Part shown: in pieces, positions 34,128-46,931 of the stretch | How the letters are laid out: every line of letters begins with the position of its first letter | How positions within the stretch are numbered: the stretch's first letter is position 1 | Assembly: GCA_003971905.1 (NCBI GenBank) | Contig: RSEE01000036.1 | Coordinates: 186,001 to 250,000 of the forward strand | Length of the DNA stretch: 64,000 bases | Source: Moniliella sp. 'wahieum' | Taxonomy: Eukaryota; Basidiomycota; Moniliellomycetes; Moniliellales; Moniliellaceae | Direction: 5' to 3' | Notes under the pieces: generated by a model | Told to the model about the DNA's origin: nothing | Database searches by the model: none | Seen by the model: only the letters and a program-made list of their open reading frames with translations | Made by a program: the position numbers and the translations under genes

Positions 34128-36340
34128 TAATACATTCCGAAGAGCAGATGATAGATGACAGAGGGGGAGACTCAGGAGCCCGCCGGGTGTGTCTACGGGA
34201 TCAGTTGCTTCAGACAAGACGTGAAGGCGACGTGGTGCGCTTTTCTGAACCTCAAAAAGTCATAAGCGTTAGCACAGCCGATGAAAAGGGGAAGTCAAGA
34301 GAGCAAAATAAAATGAAAGTGTTGTAAGAGGGAAGAACCACTAAAAGAACGCCGAACATCTGAATCTCCTTTGAAGCCGGAACAAATACTATAGAAAACG
34401 CTTCTTGCACCAAGTCCGCGTTCGTCCAGGGTTTCCCTCAGCTCGCCCTCGCCCAATGAGGATGCAAATGGCGTCACCATGCAACTGTAGGGCAGTCAGT
34501 ATATAACTTTTCCGGCTCTCCTTCTATTCTTCTTCGTTCCTATTTTGGGATGTCGCACGAATGATGTGATATACGGACGAGCATTATAAGTAGTGTACAC
34601 CGCGGAACCATAAAGCAGTCAAAGAGAGAGAGAGTTTTTTTGAGCCACAGTTATTTCCAGGTGTCAAACTTCTATATTCTTATAGCAGGCTCTTGGTGAC
34701 GAAGACTTTTCTCCCGTTTTCAAGACGGCCACACCAGGGAAGGGGGAAGACGTATTCAATATAGTTTTCCAGAAAACGTTAGGAAATTTCTCATGTGATT
34801 CTCGTCTACTTATAAACAAGCAATTTAGTGCCATCTTCTCTCACCGTTCCGGATGAATATGGGCGCTGCGTTGAGTCATGACCAGATTCTCCGTGATCAA
34901 ATGGCCGTACAATCACAGATAGCCCTTACTGACTCAAGGAGCTAAGGGGATGGATCACGAAAACACGGATGAGAGCGAGTGAAGTATCGAGTATGAAATC
35001 GGTGTCGTTCGTCCAGAGAGGACGACAGGAGATGTGACCGCAACACAGGAGCACAAAAAAGGCGCGCAGAGAGGGTGGAGGGGGGGGGGTAGTACAGTGG
35101 CGTATCCGTCCGGGCATCGTAACACAAAAGCGACTGTCTAGGGAAGCCATCATCTACACGTCCGACAGCTGTCACATATCATAGCACCTTGGTAGACTTT
35201 ACTCCCATCGTCACAATTTCCTTCTGTTGAGCGTCTCTCGTCCTTCCCCTGTTTTCGTGTTTTGATCCATGTCCTCTTTTTTTGTGTCTCAAGAACAATT
35301 CCTCCATTCTGCGGCCCTTCGTCTCGACTGAGGTCTTTGTTCTCTCGTCTTTGAGGCGTGTCTCTCCTGGGCGTATATTTCCATCCGTAGGCATCACCAG
35401 CCTCATCCCGTCTCTGTTCTCTCTGTTCTCGTCTATACGTATGTATGTAATAGTCTATCTCCACATCCCTCTGTGACATTAATCAAATGTCCCTGCCTCC
35501 ATTATCACCGGCGGTCATATGTTGGTGCCATTAGGGTATATATGTCCCGCCATGTTTACTTCCCCTTCTTTATTGTTGCAACAAGTTATGTTCGTTAGGA
35601 ATATATGGGAGCACTAATATGGATTACATCTGTATTTACAAAAGTACTTGGAGTACCTGTGTGAGGCTTATATCTTGAAAACGGGTGCAGGCGAGGATTC
35701 TCATTGCTTACATGGGGCCATCCCTCAGATGTGCACTTGCGCTTTGGGAACTAACGACCCTGACACGCACACAATGACGAGGGGACTTTAGGGAAAGTCT
35801 GAATCTGGTTGTCGGTAAGCTCAAGAGGCATACTACGTTCATTAATCGCAAATACAAATGGCAGCAAAAGTGTACTAAAGCCAGTTAACTCGCATAGCCT
35901 CTGTGTAGGAGGGAGATTGCTTCGGATGCCGACAGGTATTCATTCAGGCTGCATGGAATGGTGCCTTATATACCAGAGAAGGAGAAGCTATCACACACGG
36001 TAGATCACGCGTGAGAGGGAAAAAGACACAAAAGGGGGCGAGGAAGATCTAGAACAAGGATCATACCCACATCCTGTGGGAATGTGTGTCTGATCCGTCA
36101 CTCTGAATGGATCAACCACACGTATACACATCGCGTCCCTCGTTCTCTGAGTCTTTTGAGTATCATGCATCATGCCGAAGCTGTCGTCACATCTCTTTTC
36201 AATGCTTGCAGTGAGTTTTTGAACTATTTTATTTCTAGGTATCGGGTGGACTTGAGGAGTTCAACAGACCCACTATATATAACGGTATACTTGATGCTCG
36301 TTGACCTCTGTCATATATAGAGTATCTCACGGATCTCGCG
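34128..36340. other. gene-poor stretch, nothing recognised
   Basis: This is AT-richer sequence. The longest true-ATG frame is 35150-35479 on the minus strand (109 codons, Arg/Glu/Asp-rich, purine-rich DNA), with no recognisable domain. I do not annotate it as a gene. Confidence 0.4.
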
Positions 36341-38690
36341 CATATCGCTCCCATTAGCAATCTTTCATCCCGAGACACTTTCCCTGCTCTTCCGCTTCGC
36401 ACCATGTCCTTTGCTCTTACGACCGAAGCCTCCACGTGTTACTCCGGCTTGTTCGAAACCCTGTCTCTTCCGGGTATATGGAGCTAGGAAAAGGTGTCAC
36501 GGGACGACGATCGCGCTCGCTTCTCGACTTCTCTCCCTATCACTTCTCGAATCCTCTATCTTTCGCCATCGCTCGCTATCGTGACTCGGATTCTCGGCCT
36601 AACTACAAAACCCACAACAATCATCTCTTCTGCGCTCGGGCTCGTCTAAAATCCAAATACTACACATGGTTTCGACTCGGTTTATCGCCTCTCGTTTCTC
36701 GTCTCGGGTCCGCTTTACATCTTGAACCTCGCCCGTCTCTGACTTAGTGCCTCTCGTGATTGATCAACACTCCTCCCTCCTGAATCGTTTCCCCTTTTCG
36801 CTGTATAGGCCTGTTGGTCTTTCCTTTTCCCCGTCTCTTCTATAAAACCTGCCTGTTCTTAGATCCAGTTGTCATGGCCTATTAAGCTGCCCGCCATTGT
36901 TTCCCCCTCACCCTTATTCTGTAGTCACTCTCCACTCTAGAAGAACCACCTTTTAATCAGTTCGCTTGCCCTCCCTCGCCCATCATCGGAGCTCCTCGTT
37001 TTCTCGCCCAGCTCCTAACGTGCAACCTCTTTTGCAGGGGCTAGGCTCTTCCGGACGAACAGCAAAGCACTATTCGCGACCCTCCTACGTTTACGCCAGT
37101 GTTCTTTGGACTTTGGATATAAACAGCGTTCAGTTCTCCGTGAGTCTTATCTCCGGTAGGGAGGAAGGTCTCCGCCTGGGAGGCCAGCAACTCCCGTTAC
37201 AGAAGGTTTAGACCTTAACCACTACCATCGCTATTGCATTGCTCAATGTACATTTCAAGAGGTTCAACATCCAAATAGTGCCTCCAAATAGCAGAGAGCG
37301 CAACGTATGTTTTGGGACGGGCCCAATGCTTCATGCTTCATGGACCACTTGTAGTGTCATAGCCCTCTCTTCTATAAGGTTTGTTGCCTTCCGAGAGAAG
37401 CCTGTTACCACTGTGGTTTTTTTAATTGTTCAAACCCCGGCCTCTTCCATCAGATGTGTAGCCTTCTAAGCTTGTTAGATCTTAGACCTCAACGTAACAT
37501 CAGATTCATCATGCATCATCGATCATCGCCATTGCATTACCGGTTACCGGTTCCCGGTTACCCCGCTCAAATTTCAACCCCGTGGGTTCCCCCAGTCTTG
37601 CACAATGCTCTTGTTGGGTGGGGTACTGGTGCATTATATGAGGAAGTGCTATCGGATGTTATTCTTAGTGCCTTCGCAGCCTCGCTTGCTTCTGTTGGGG
37701 GGGGTGCTGGGGTTCCCCTACACGGCCCTCGGTGGATCGGTGACGCTCACTCACTTAACCGGGCGGAAGAGTTCCGCTCGCAGGGCGCGCACGCCCTGCT
37801 CGCTTCATCTCCCTTCTCTCTCTCCTGTCTCCTTCCCTTCACGTTACCTGAAGACTTATGGCCCACCACTTTGCCTTCACGCCTTGTCTGAAGGCTGCTT
37901 TGCAGCTGAACCATTCTATGTTGACCAGGGTCCTATGGGCCAGCCACCTCCGCGGCACTCCTGACCATCTTACTCATCCGGGCACCACACCAGTATCCCT
38001 ATCCCCTGGCCTAGTGCCGCCCTCCTTTCTTCTTCTTCTTCTTCTGATCCTCAGTCTGGGTTCAACCCAGCTCCTGTCTTCTCTCTGCCATTGCATACTG
38101 CACTTAGGACGTCGCTGGGTAACCAGGATCATTATTCTAGTAGCTTCGTCTCTGCTTCGCTCTGTCAACATCTATATGCCAGTGCGGTGGGGCTTAGACA
38201 GGAGGGGTTACCAAAACAGGGTCAGCCAACAGTCAGCATCCTCGATCAGTGGGATCCTTTATCCCACCTTCCATTCTCGTCCCTTCCCGCCTGGTTTCCG
38301 GCCAGCTGATTGAGTAATGCAGGCAACCTCTCGTCTCCACTTAGCTGCCTCATCCTCATCATCCAACCTCGTCCTCCAGCTTTCATCCGCCCGGTCACGC
38401 GAGCCTTCCTTCAGCGGCGTCGATTCGCCCTACCACAGCGTATCGCGTGGGTTCCTTTCACAGCTACGTCCACAGCCGCCCCCGCCCAGCTTCAGTCCTG
38501 GCAGTCTTTGTCTTCCACAATCTACCCGTCCCTAAGCTCCGGAGGCTTCAGACACGTTACTACCCCCCCAAGCCGGCGCATACACAGCCTTTCCGCGCGT
38601 GCGGCCGCCTCGGCTTCACGCCCAAAGGCTTCTCCTCGGCTCGGATCCATCAAATAGCAGCCAGTCACGTGCAGGTCGGCGGGCAGTAGG
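36341..38690. other. pyrimidine-rich block without a recognised gene
   Basis: The plus strand is markedly C+T-rich over about 2.3 kb, with TCTCG/CTTC-rich text and a CTT microsatellite at 38028-38045. Several overlapping plus-strand frames (up to 145 codons) show Ser/Pro/Leu-rich composition expected from the base skew alone. A GGTTACCGGTTCCCGGTTACC word cluster is at 37538-37562. It could be a decayed element or a long untranslated transcript. Confidence 0.4.
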
Positions 38691-41390
38691 GTTCACATTT
38701 TCTTTGCCTGCTCGCATATAGAACTAAGAGATGGCGGGAAACGGGGTTGCTTTGCGTGGTCCCATATCTCATCATCGACTTGCGTAACATCCATCAAACA
38801 TAGTAATCATACCTATGGAACCGCGATCATCAATGAATGTCACATGTCATCTCAATTAGCCTGTAATAAAAAGTGCGTTGTCGGTCGGCCGCACAGCAAT
38901 CTCAGTTGCTGGGCCCTTTTCCCATCCCCTCCGCATGCACTACCCATGAGACAGAGTACTCACATGTCACACTTGAAGCTCTTGAAGCTTGAAGCTTACC
39001 GTATTGCCTGTGATGTATATTTTCGCAACACCCCCCCGTCAAACACATAGGCACGCCTACCTTCCCTCCTTCCATGTGGAGATATTACCACCCGATGAAG
39101 AGAATCTGACACGTTGAAGCTGTACCCGGGACTTGTTCCTTTTTCAGGACTTAAGGCCATCAGAGTTGTGGGACAAAAAACGTTGCACTTAAAAAACCTT
39201 GCTGATGCGGCGTGCATTGCATGCTCGTTTTGGCGCCAAAATCATTTAAGAACCAAGGGGCCCCGCTAGTATAAGTCGGACCCTTGGGTGCCCGCCATTG
39301 GCTTCCACAAAATGTATGTCGTCCGTGACGGGTGAATACGAATGATGCGAATGAATAACGTGTTGTTGGTATACACATGTGAGCGCGGTGCCCGGTGACG
39401 TGAACCATCTTCAATCATATGAGGGGCTTTTCTCGGTTTATTAATTATTCTCCTTCCGGTGCCCAGCAAAACATCTTGTTGGGGGTCTTGCGGTAGCATG
39501 GTATCCGCACTCGTCATGACCAAAGGGGAAGAAAGGCTGTGGAGTGTTGCGGCATCCACTTCTGTTGCTTCTAAAAATGCGCCACATCCCTTGATGGGAG
39601 CATAGTGTATACCCCTGCATGGCCGTGTGGCTCTCTCTGTGCCCTGCAAACTGAGAGGTGCAGGGCCCCGGCCGAATATAAGCTTTCGTGCCACTGGCAA
39701 CAGTAGCCAAAGCCGTAGGGATGATTTAGAGCCACGTCACGCGTCAGGGTACCCTCCGGTTTTTTAGTCTATCTCGTTACAAAATCGTGCTTTTTGTCAC
39801 CATCCGATGATAATACGAACAGGTGTGGCTTAGCGCTTTTAATAGGCTAAGTGCTTAGCTTGGGGTGGCGGGTTAATTAATGGACTTCCCGTACCCCGCC
39901 TTTCGAGCGAGTTTGTGGCTTAAGATTTAGTATCGATGATCGAGATGATCGTGAAATCATGCGTTACAACTAACATGCAGCACCGGGCACCGGGCACCTG
40001 AGAAATAGTTGTGGAACAGAGGCATAGAGGCTGTAACATGTAACATGTGACATGTGACATGCGATCGGTGACCTGTTGTGAACGCGTGTGTGCATGTGAA
40101 CGTTGAACATAGGAAGCAGTGCTCTCAGATCTCAAGCTGAGCCCAGCTATGATGTGGGGTTGTGGTGCTACCGGGGCAGAATACCAATGTTGCGGGACAA
40201 GAGAGCGGTGGCGCCAACGCACGTTACATTCCACCATGCTCTCGCCTTCTGTCGGTCGTGTTGAGGAAGTGCATGGCTGCTCAGCGCTCAGCAGGCATCA
40301 GCTTGTTGGACTTCAAGCTTCACTTCAGCTTCAAGTGAAGCTTGAGAACCCCAATCTCAATCTCAATGTGCCGCCACATTATCCCACCTAGAGTGTGCCC
40401 ACAGGAGATGACATCCTAAAGCGCCTCAGCCTCAGTGCTGGAAGCTTTAGATCTGAGATCTGAGATTGAGATCTGAGAGCTTGTGAATTTTGGAAGGAGC
40501 GCCGAGCAAAGGCACCCTGAATGTATGTGATCATGTGACGTCAGCATGAGAGAGAAGCCTGCTGCCTGCGGCGAGCCTGCGGGGAGACTGTGGGGAACTG
40601 TCGGAGGCTCGGAGGCAGGCACTGCATCAGTGCGGAGAAAACGGTGCGGGCGGGCGGGCGAATGTCTTGTACCCTCCTGTGCCTTGCATCAGTCCTTGTA
40701 CTGAACGTACTTGTTCCAGAGACTGCAGACGCACGTCTCCGAGAGCTCGGGCAGAGCGAGCAGGGCAGTGGAACACTTACCTTTGCAGTCACTCTCACTA
40801 GCTCCACTAGCTACTAGTTCTAGTTACTAGTCACTCATGTCATGCATCATGCATCATGCACCACGGATCATCGACCATCGACCATCGATCATCGATCATC
40901 TCCCGATGGGCCCCGAGAGCCGCAGGCGCTGGCCATCCTGAGCGTTAGCGCTCCTGCCTCAGGCCAGGCTCCGAAGCCCGCCTCACCTGGGCTTGAGGAG
41001 CTTGAAGCTTGAGGCCTGATGCATGATGCATGACGCATGAGCGACGACCAGGCTGGTCCATGCCAGCGTGGGGCCGCCAGGCTGCTCACCTGAGCGCGAT
41101 GGCGGCATAAAACCTACCGCAGCTCCCTTGTGCTGAGCTGCGAGTCGCTTTTCCCTCTGTTTCCTTCCCAACCCCCCTAGCTTGCCACCACCACCATTAG
41201 CATCGTCGCATAATTATGGCACCGCCACCTTCTTCATTCCCAGGCATCGACCGCAGCGTTTTCGCCCGGTCCGTCGTCGTCTTCGCGCCTCTCTGCTCCA
41301 CGCACGTGGTTTCGTCGTCGCGGCTCAGTCCCTGTCCCACCAGCATCCGACCTGCGTGCCACTGCTGCCAATGCCGCAGCCCCACACGCC
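38691..41390. other. intergenic word-repeat region
   Basis: Palindromic words occur in clusters: CTTGAAGCTTGAAGCTT (38975-38995), ACATGTGACATGTGACATG (40040-40062), AGCTTCAAGTGAAGCTTG (40318-40345), TCAGATCTCAGATC-type (40447-40470), CTAGTTACTAGTCACT (40808-40835) and ATCATCGACCATCGATCATCG (40868-40900). A minus-strand frame at 39266-39710 has no recognisable domain. From about 41160 the sequence becomes the DMA1 leader. Confidence 0.55.
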
Positions 41391-43531
41391 ATGGCTGGCA
41401 GTGACACTTCATCCCAGCCTCCCCGCCCTGCGAGCGTCTCCACCACCATTTACTGCTGAGGGCATCGCCACGACTCGGACCCCGTATGGCGAAGTATACG
41501 CCCTCTAAAACCCCTTCCGTCGCGCATCCGGTCCCATGAATAGCGCTGTCGCATCGTCACAGCCAGCGGCGGCACCGGAGCCTGCACCGGAAGCGGCACC
41601 GGAGCCAACCCCTTCCTCGAAACAACAAAGCGGCACTAACTAATGGCGGTTATACCAGCGCGGCCTCTGCTGGTGGCTCCGTCTCGCCCTTGACAGCCCC
41701 CACCCCCGCAGCTCATTTGGCTTGGTTGTCATTTTACCGCTGCTGCTGCTCGGTTACTCGGCAGTGATGGCCACCACGTGTCTGCTAATGCTGCTCCCCA
41801 GCTTTCCCCTGAAATTGCCCCCGAGGTGACTTCCCCATCTTGGGATTGTCCTGGCATGAAAGGTTCCTCCCCCTGCTCCACCGGGCTCGGATCGTGGTCA
41901 AAATCCACTTCATACGTTTCGTCGCCTTGTTCCGATGTTGGACTGGAGCACGAGGAATGCAGGTCTGGTTTGATCCCATCGAGCGCCAGATCGAGCAAGA
42001 TGGAGAGGCACTGTTCCTTGGTCGCTTTACTGATCGCTCGCCCTTTAATCCGGATCTCTCCGCTGACACGGGAGGGGTGCACCCAACTGGGCAGGCGAGC
42101 ACCCATGCGTCTCCCTCACACCAAGAAGCACGCGCCTTGGGCAATGCCGATGGGAGTGATGGCGGCAATCATTCTACCGGCCCTACTCTATCTCCTCATC
42201 GAATGCGTGGTGGCGCAATCCCCAATACCAATGGCAACCCACCACGCCTGGAACAATATCGTGCTGCGTTGTCGGCCAAGGTCGTTTCGCGAAAACACGT
42301 TGAGATTTGGTGCACCTCTGACCCTCCCCCCTCCAAGGCTGGGAAACCTCTTTCCGAAGACGTGGGCCCCCTAGATATCAATCGTCCCATATCACCTCTG
42401 GTTTTAGGGATGAACGATGAGCATGCGTCTTCGGGGAAGAAGCTCTGGATTCGTCTGTTCAGGCGCCTGCACAAACGCCAGAAACCCCTGCTGTCAAGTG
42501 GTGGATCCGTGACCTGGGTAGCAGTGCTGGAACGTTTGTCAACAACACACTCTCTCCAAGCCTTTGGTGGCCAGTGGGCCAACGGAGCTGCACGAGGGAG
42601 ACGTTGTGAAGCTTGGCGTTAACTATTCCAGGGGACGCAACGCCTACCAGGCAGTTCAGATGAAGGTCGAGCTGCACGACGTTGATGTGCAGACAGAGTA
42701 TGCGGCCCATGCTCGGCGCTACCTTGCCCAGCAGTTGCACAAAAACGACAGTGCCACGCCTGCAGTGGTGCCGGCGAAAGATGGCACCGCAGCCGTGCCA
42801 GCCAAAGATGGTACCCCAGCCGTGCCGATAGCTGAATGCTGTATCTGCCTCTTTGGCATGACGGTTTCTCAGAGCTTGTTTATTGCTCCCTGCAGCCATT
42901 CCTTTCACTACAAGTGCATCCGCCCTCTGTTGATGCGCCTTCACCCAGGCTTCTGCTGTCCCTTGTGCCGCAGCTTTGCCGACCTGGACGAGGAGGTGGA
43001 CGCGGTCGATATGGATGCCAAGCCAGACTCTACCCAGGCAACCTCGAACGCCCAGACAACCTCGAACGATCAGGCAACCTCGAACGATCAGGCAACCTCG
43101 AACGCTCAAGCAACCTCGAACGCTCAAGCAACCTCGAACGCTCAAGCAACCTCGAACGCTCAAGCAACCAGCCCCACCGCAGCTACTACCTCATTCGCGC
43201 CCTCTACAGAAGCAACAAGGCCGGCGAATTATAATAAGGGCAAGGCTCCCGAAGCCATCGGGGAAAGTGTGGCGGCGATGGTGGCGGCAGGAATGCTGGA
43301 CGTGTCTACACAGGGACGGAGCGCTCCTTCTGGCGAACACGTGCGCGAAGCTTCCGGGACGGATTCCTCGGCGCATTCAGGCTCGAGATCGGAGGGGATC
43401 ATGGGTCGCACGAGTCCGTCTCGTCAGCATCAATGAGCAGCACGCCACCTCTGGTTAACAAGCATGCTTCTTCGGGGGCTCCAGGCTCATTCTTGCCCAC
43501 ACCGCGGGCAGGAACACTTCCTCATTCCTAA
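41391..43531 (+). CDS. DMA1: FHA-RING E3 ubiquitin ligase, Dma1/CHFR type
   Basis: Seen: a disordered Ala/Pro/Glu N-terminus, then an FHA domain (WFDPIERQIEQDGEALFLGRFTDRSP at about 41960-42050, KVVSRKHVEIW at 42270-42310, IRDLGSSAGTFVNN from about 42505, HEGDVVKLGVNY to 42630). A RING-H2 finger follows at about 42837-42975 (CCICLFG...PCSHSFHYKC...CCPLCR). Known: Dma1/Dma2 and Chf proteins bind phospho-threonine through FHA and ubiquitylate targets in the spindle-position and septation checkpoints. Before the RING are two copies of VPAKDGT-AVP; after it comes a seven-fold hexapeptide repeat. The last exon most likely ends SSTPPLVNKHASSGAPGSFLPTPRAGTLPHS with TAA at 43529-43531, one frame away from the stop at 43436. 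Several frame changes (about 41640, 41850, 42420, 42590, 43390) make the start uncertain; ATG 41391 (MAGSDTSSQPPRP) is my choice. Confidence 0.82.
43035..43169 (+). repeat. 18-bp tandem repeat in DMA1 (hexapeptide ATSNAQ)
   Basis: About 7.5 units of CAAGCAACCTCGAACGCT. The first three carry single-base variants (CAGG, CAGAC, GAT) and the last four are identical, a sign of recent 3' expansion. It encodes (QATSNA)n or (QATSND)n just after the RING finger. Confidence 0.92.
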
Positions 43532-44525
43532 CATTCCCACTCATATGCCGCCTCATTTGTACAAGCCCAGATTTGGGATGGATCTCATGTCCAGGAGCGT
43601 TGGTGCTCGTTGCTTTCATTCTTTGCCATCGGCCAATGGCGCGTTTCTGGCATACGCATGTTTCTCGCATCCTTCACAAGACTCACCTACTCTCTTCATT
43701 CGCCCGCCCGATGTATGTCTATGATTGCATAGGGTTTAGCGCCCACATTAAATCAAAAAAGGGCACCCTGACAAAGAAGCACGTATAATAAGAGTACTAG
43801 GGGGTGCGGCAAAAGGAAGTCAGGTCCACCCAGACATTAGAAATGAGGGGGCGGAGATATGATTTCTCGGGACATCAAACAGTCTTTTGCCCATTAATAA
43901 AAAACGTCACAACGTCATTAGTCATAGTCACACCGCTTATTCTTGAACCCCTCTCCAGTATCACAGTGATCTGACACTAGTGACATTGCACAGTGCGAAG
44001 GTGAGTAGGGCATAGTGTATAGATAAATGTAACCGGGTCTGGGGTGGCTGAGGTTTGATGGCGGGAAACCGGTAACCGGTAATACCAGGGAAAGGAATCA
44101 GTGTAGGTGTTGGTATAGGAGAGGGTTGGATGATGAGCAACAGAGGTTTTTTATAGGCAGAGAGGCGGACCGGGCATGTGGAAGAAACCCCATGTTGTGG
44201 GGATATATGCTTCGATGGATCCGCCGGCGCAAGTTTCTACGCCTTCTGTGCTTTTTCGTTTTGGCTCCTCTCTCATATTGAACGGGACGGTTCGGGTGCC
44301 CATTTTTTTTTCAGCTCGTGCGCTCCAGCCCACATCCAACGAGTCGACTGTGAAGGAGGAGGATAGAACGGGCATTAAGCTCTGTCAATGATATGGTTAT
44401 AGCATATAGGAGTCGGTTTCGGCGCAGCGTTTCTTTGTCCCAGCCTTCAGCTCTGTCAACGATATGGTTGCAGTATAGGGAAAATGACCAGATAATTATG
44501 CACCAGTATCCTTTACTAGTATATA
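43532..44525. other. intergenic with short family-A ends
   Basis: Two short 3'-end pieces of family A lie in tandem at about 44385-44415 and 44412-44478, each finishing CTCTGTCAA(T/C)GATATGGTT. The GGTAACCGGTAATACC word is at 44070. No gene is supported. Confidence 0.5.
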
Positions 44526-45190
44526 TTGCATCCATATCATGACAGAGCTTAAGGCTGGGACAGGGGAATCGCTACGTCTAAACCGAACCAATCATCTCGC
44601 GGGGATTACTTTTAGAGGCGCCACCAAAGTTAAGGAACCAGGGGGATCGCCAGGATATCAGGATGACCCCCTGGTTCCGCCATCCGGTCCCGTACCCTAG
44701 GTAGCGCGTGTGGACACGGATGAATGTGGTTGACATCCGAGCGAGGGACCATTTCCATTGAGACTCAGTAACCAAATCCTTCCAATGCGAATATCTTGCC
44801 CGCTATCTTGGTACCACCGTAGTATCCTCGCGTCGTCAAAACCAGGGGGGGGAAACGGCTCTTGAGTGCGTCCCTGGTACTTGGCGTTCTTGTCGCATTC
44901 TGCTTGTTCCAGCAGCCGAAGCAGCTTCTTCTCCCGGCGTTCCAAAGGCGAGACGCAGCGCTCTCGTGCACCACCCTCCGGTAGCGCTCTGCGCCTCCTG
45001 CGTTCCCGTGTCGCGCAGCATATGGTCCACCTCCATTCCAGATCCTCCGATTGCTCCGGGCCCTATCACGCGGTAGTCAGAGCGCTGTGCCCTCCTACCG
45101 TCCCGCCTCGTCCCATCCTCTTCCTCCACTGGCATAGGTTCGTTGTGGATGTGGGTGTCGGGGATGGAGCGCACGAACTGGGCTCCCGCA
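44526..45190 (-). repeat. dispersed family A, copy A3 (near full length)
   Basis: In minus orientation it carries the same landmarks as A2: the 3' end CCATATCATGACAGAGCTT at 44531-44549, AGTATCCTCGCGTCGTC at 44821-44837, and the upstream block with CATATGGTCCACCTCCATTCC. The minus strand has an open tail LLEQAECDKNAKYQGRTQEP...PGFDDARILR. It lies head-to-head with A4. Confidence 0.75.
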
Positions 45191-45194
45191 CTGC

Positions 45195-45810
45195 CTCATG
45201 CAACGCATTAAACTTGGCATATATGGGAGCGGGTGCACACCATGATGTGCTCCAGCGAGGACATGACGCCGCACTTGCACATGCTGCGCTTGGAGCGGCA
45301 CAGCGTGCGGAGCTGGAGACCAACCTGAACCTGCTGGTCAGAGAGCTTGAGGCACGGGACAGATGGAATGGCGGAGAGCCAATTGCAGTGGCTCAGCGGG
45401 CTGCTGTGCTCAACCATATGGCGACCATCGGCAGCGTCCAGCTTCTGGAGCAGCTCCTGTTGACTCTAGAACGCCACAAATACCATGGACGTGCCCAAGA
45501 ACCGTTTTCTCCCTGGTTAGACAGCGGACAAGATGCCTGGTACCTGGAAGGAATGGACTCCTGAGTCTCGATGCAGATGTTTCACCGTTCGGATGTCTAC
45601 TACCACGTTCTTCATCCGTATCCACGCGCGCTTCCCCGTGTATGGGAACGGATGGCGGGTACCAGAGGGTCCTGATCTCATGGCGATTACCCTGGTTCCC
45701 TAGACGAGGATGGCGCTAACAAGCAACATATACGCCGGATGAACGAGTTGGTTCAAGCGCAACGTTTATTTGTCCCACAGCCTTAAAGCTCTGCCAATGG
45801 TATGGTTGCG
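45195..45810 (+). repeat. dispersed family A, copy A4 with the best-preserved reading frame
   Basis: It is diverged from A2/A3 but ends identically (CGTTTATTTGTCCCACAGCC ... AGCTCTGCCAATGGTATGG). Its plus strand is open to 45564 and encodes a helical stretch (HHDVLQRGHDAALAHAALG..., AELETNLNLLVRELEARD, QLLEQLLLTLERHKYHGRAQEPFSPW...GQDAWYLEGMDS, stop). The tail KYxGRxQEPFxP...GQDA...LEGxD is shared with A2, A3 and A5, so the family once encoded a protein with a leucine-rich coiled C-terminal half. No known domain is recognised. Confidence 0.65.
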
Positions 45811-46931
45811 CGAAGTAGAGACTCAATACTCAATTTCTCAGCCGGCTTTCGGCGCTGAGGCGCTGAAGAAGCTTGAAAAGGCATTGATCATTTCGATCAT
45901 TTCGATCATCGATAATCGATAATCGACTATCGTTAACAACGTTGGTAAGGCTGGCCAACGCCAGAAAGAGCTTGAAGGCTGACGCTGATGCTCGAAGGCT
46001 GGCTTGAAGGCTCCAAGCTTCAAACTTGAAATATTATGCCGGCTTGCATTGCGAGATCTGTGCTGTGGTCAGAGAAATTTTGGCCATATGAAAGCCGACT
46101 GCAGTGGCTACATCCCAGGAGACGATGGTCCAAATAGGCCACAAGGGAGAGTTTGCGCAGCAGGTGGTCGAGAAGAGCGGGAAAGCGGTGGTGCACAAGA
46201 AGTAGCCGTCAATTCGGTCACTGTGCTGGACGGTCGACATGATCGACAAAAGCGAAAAAGCATATTGTTGTTGGCCATACATCACAGTAGTCATTTACAT
46301 GGCCTGAGGGCCAGACTACTAGTCAACTAGCCGAGCTTCAATAGTCACCTAGTCACACGCCGGACGGTCAAAGTCCGGTCAACAAAATGTAGGCGGTGCT
46401 ATAACATCTTCAAGGGTGGGGGGTGATGTACGTTCACATAGCACGTTCACATGTCACATGTCACAATGGTCCTGTGTCCAGCCACTAGCCCTCGGCACAT
46501 AGGCAGCGTTCAGCCGGCCCAGGGACACTGGATTCGTGCTGGGGGCGAAGCGGGTGGAGTGACTACAGTGCTGAAACTCAATGTTCCATGTTCGCCACTC
46601 GGAAGGCGGGGCGGGACGTGGCGGGACTGGTGCACAAAGAAATAGTCGTGCAGCACAGGGCCTGTGTCTGGGTCGCGCAGATCTGCGGATCCCATTTTTA
46701 TTACGCTTTCCGGCGCGCAGCGTGACGCTTGGCTGGGGAGAAATGGCCTGACCACCTTAGTCGCCCACCCAACTGTTGCCATCACGGTGGCTCCGATGGC
46801 GGAGGTGTCGATCCGGTGGTCATAAAGTCGCTGGATAGCTACCTTCCACTCCTAGGGAACCCACCACTACACTACCCCCTCTTCAACGACTCTTCCACCC
46901 CCCCCCACACATTCTTTTGCTTGTTCACACC
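45811..46931. other. intergenic; laccase promoter and word repeats
   Basis: Clusters of ATCATTTCGATCATCGATAATCG (45888-45930) and CTTGAAGGCT/AAGCTTCAAACTTG words (45855-46030) are followed by TTCACATGTCACATGTCACA (46443-46463). The laccase core promoter is probably 46700-46931, which ends in a long C-rich run (46898-46906) just before the start. Confidence 0.5.

Noticed and set aside
35150-35479. 109-codon minus-strand frame with true ATG
   Set aside because: Arg/Glu/Asp/Lys composition follows from purine-rich DNA; no domain or supporting signal.
39266-39710. Minus-strand 144-codon frame considered as a retroelement fragment
   Set aside because: No protease, integrase or RT motif could be recognised.
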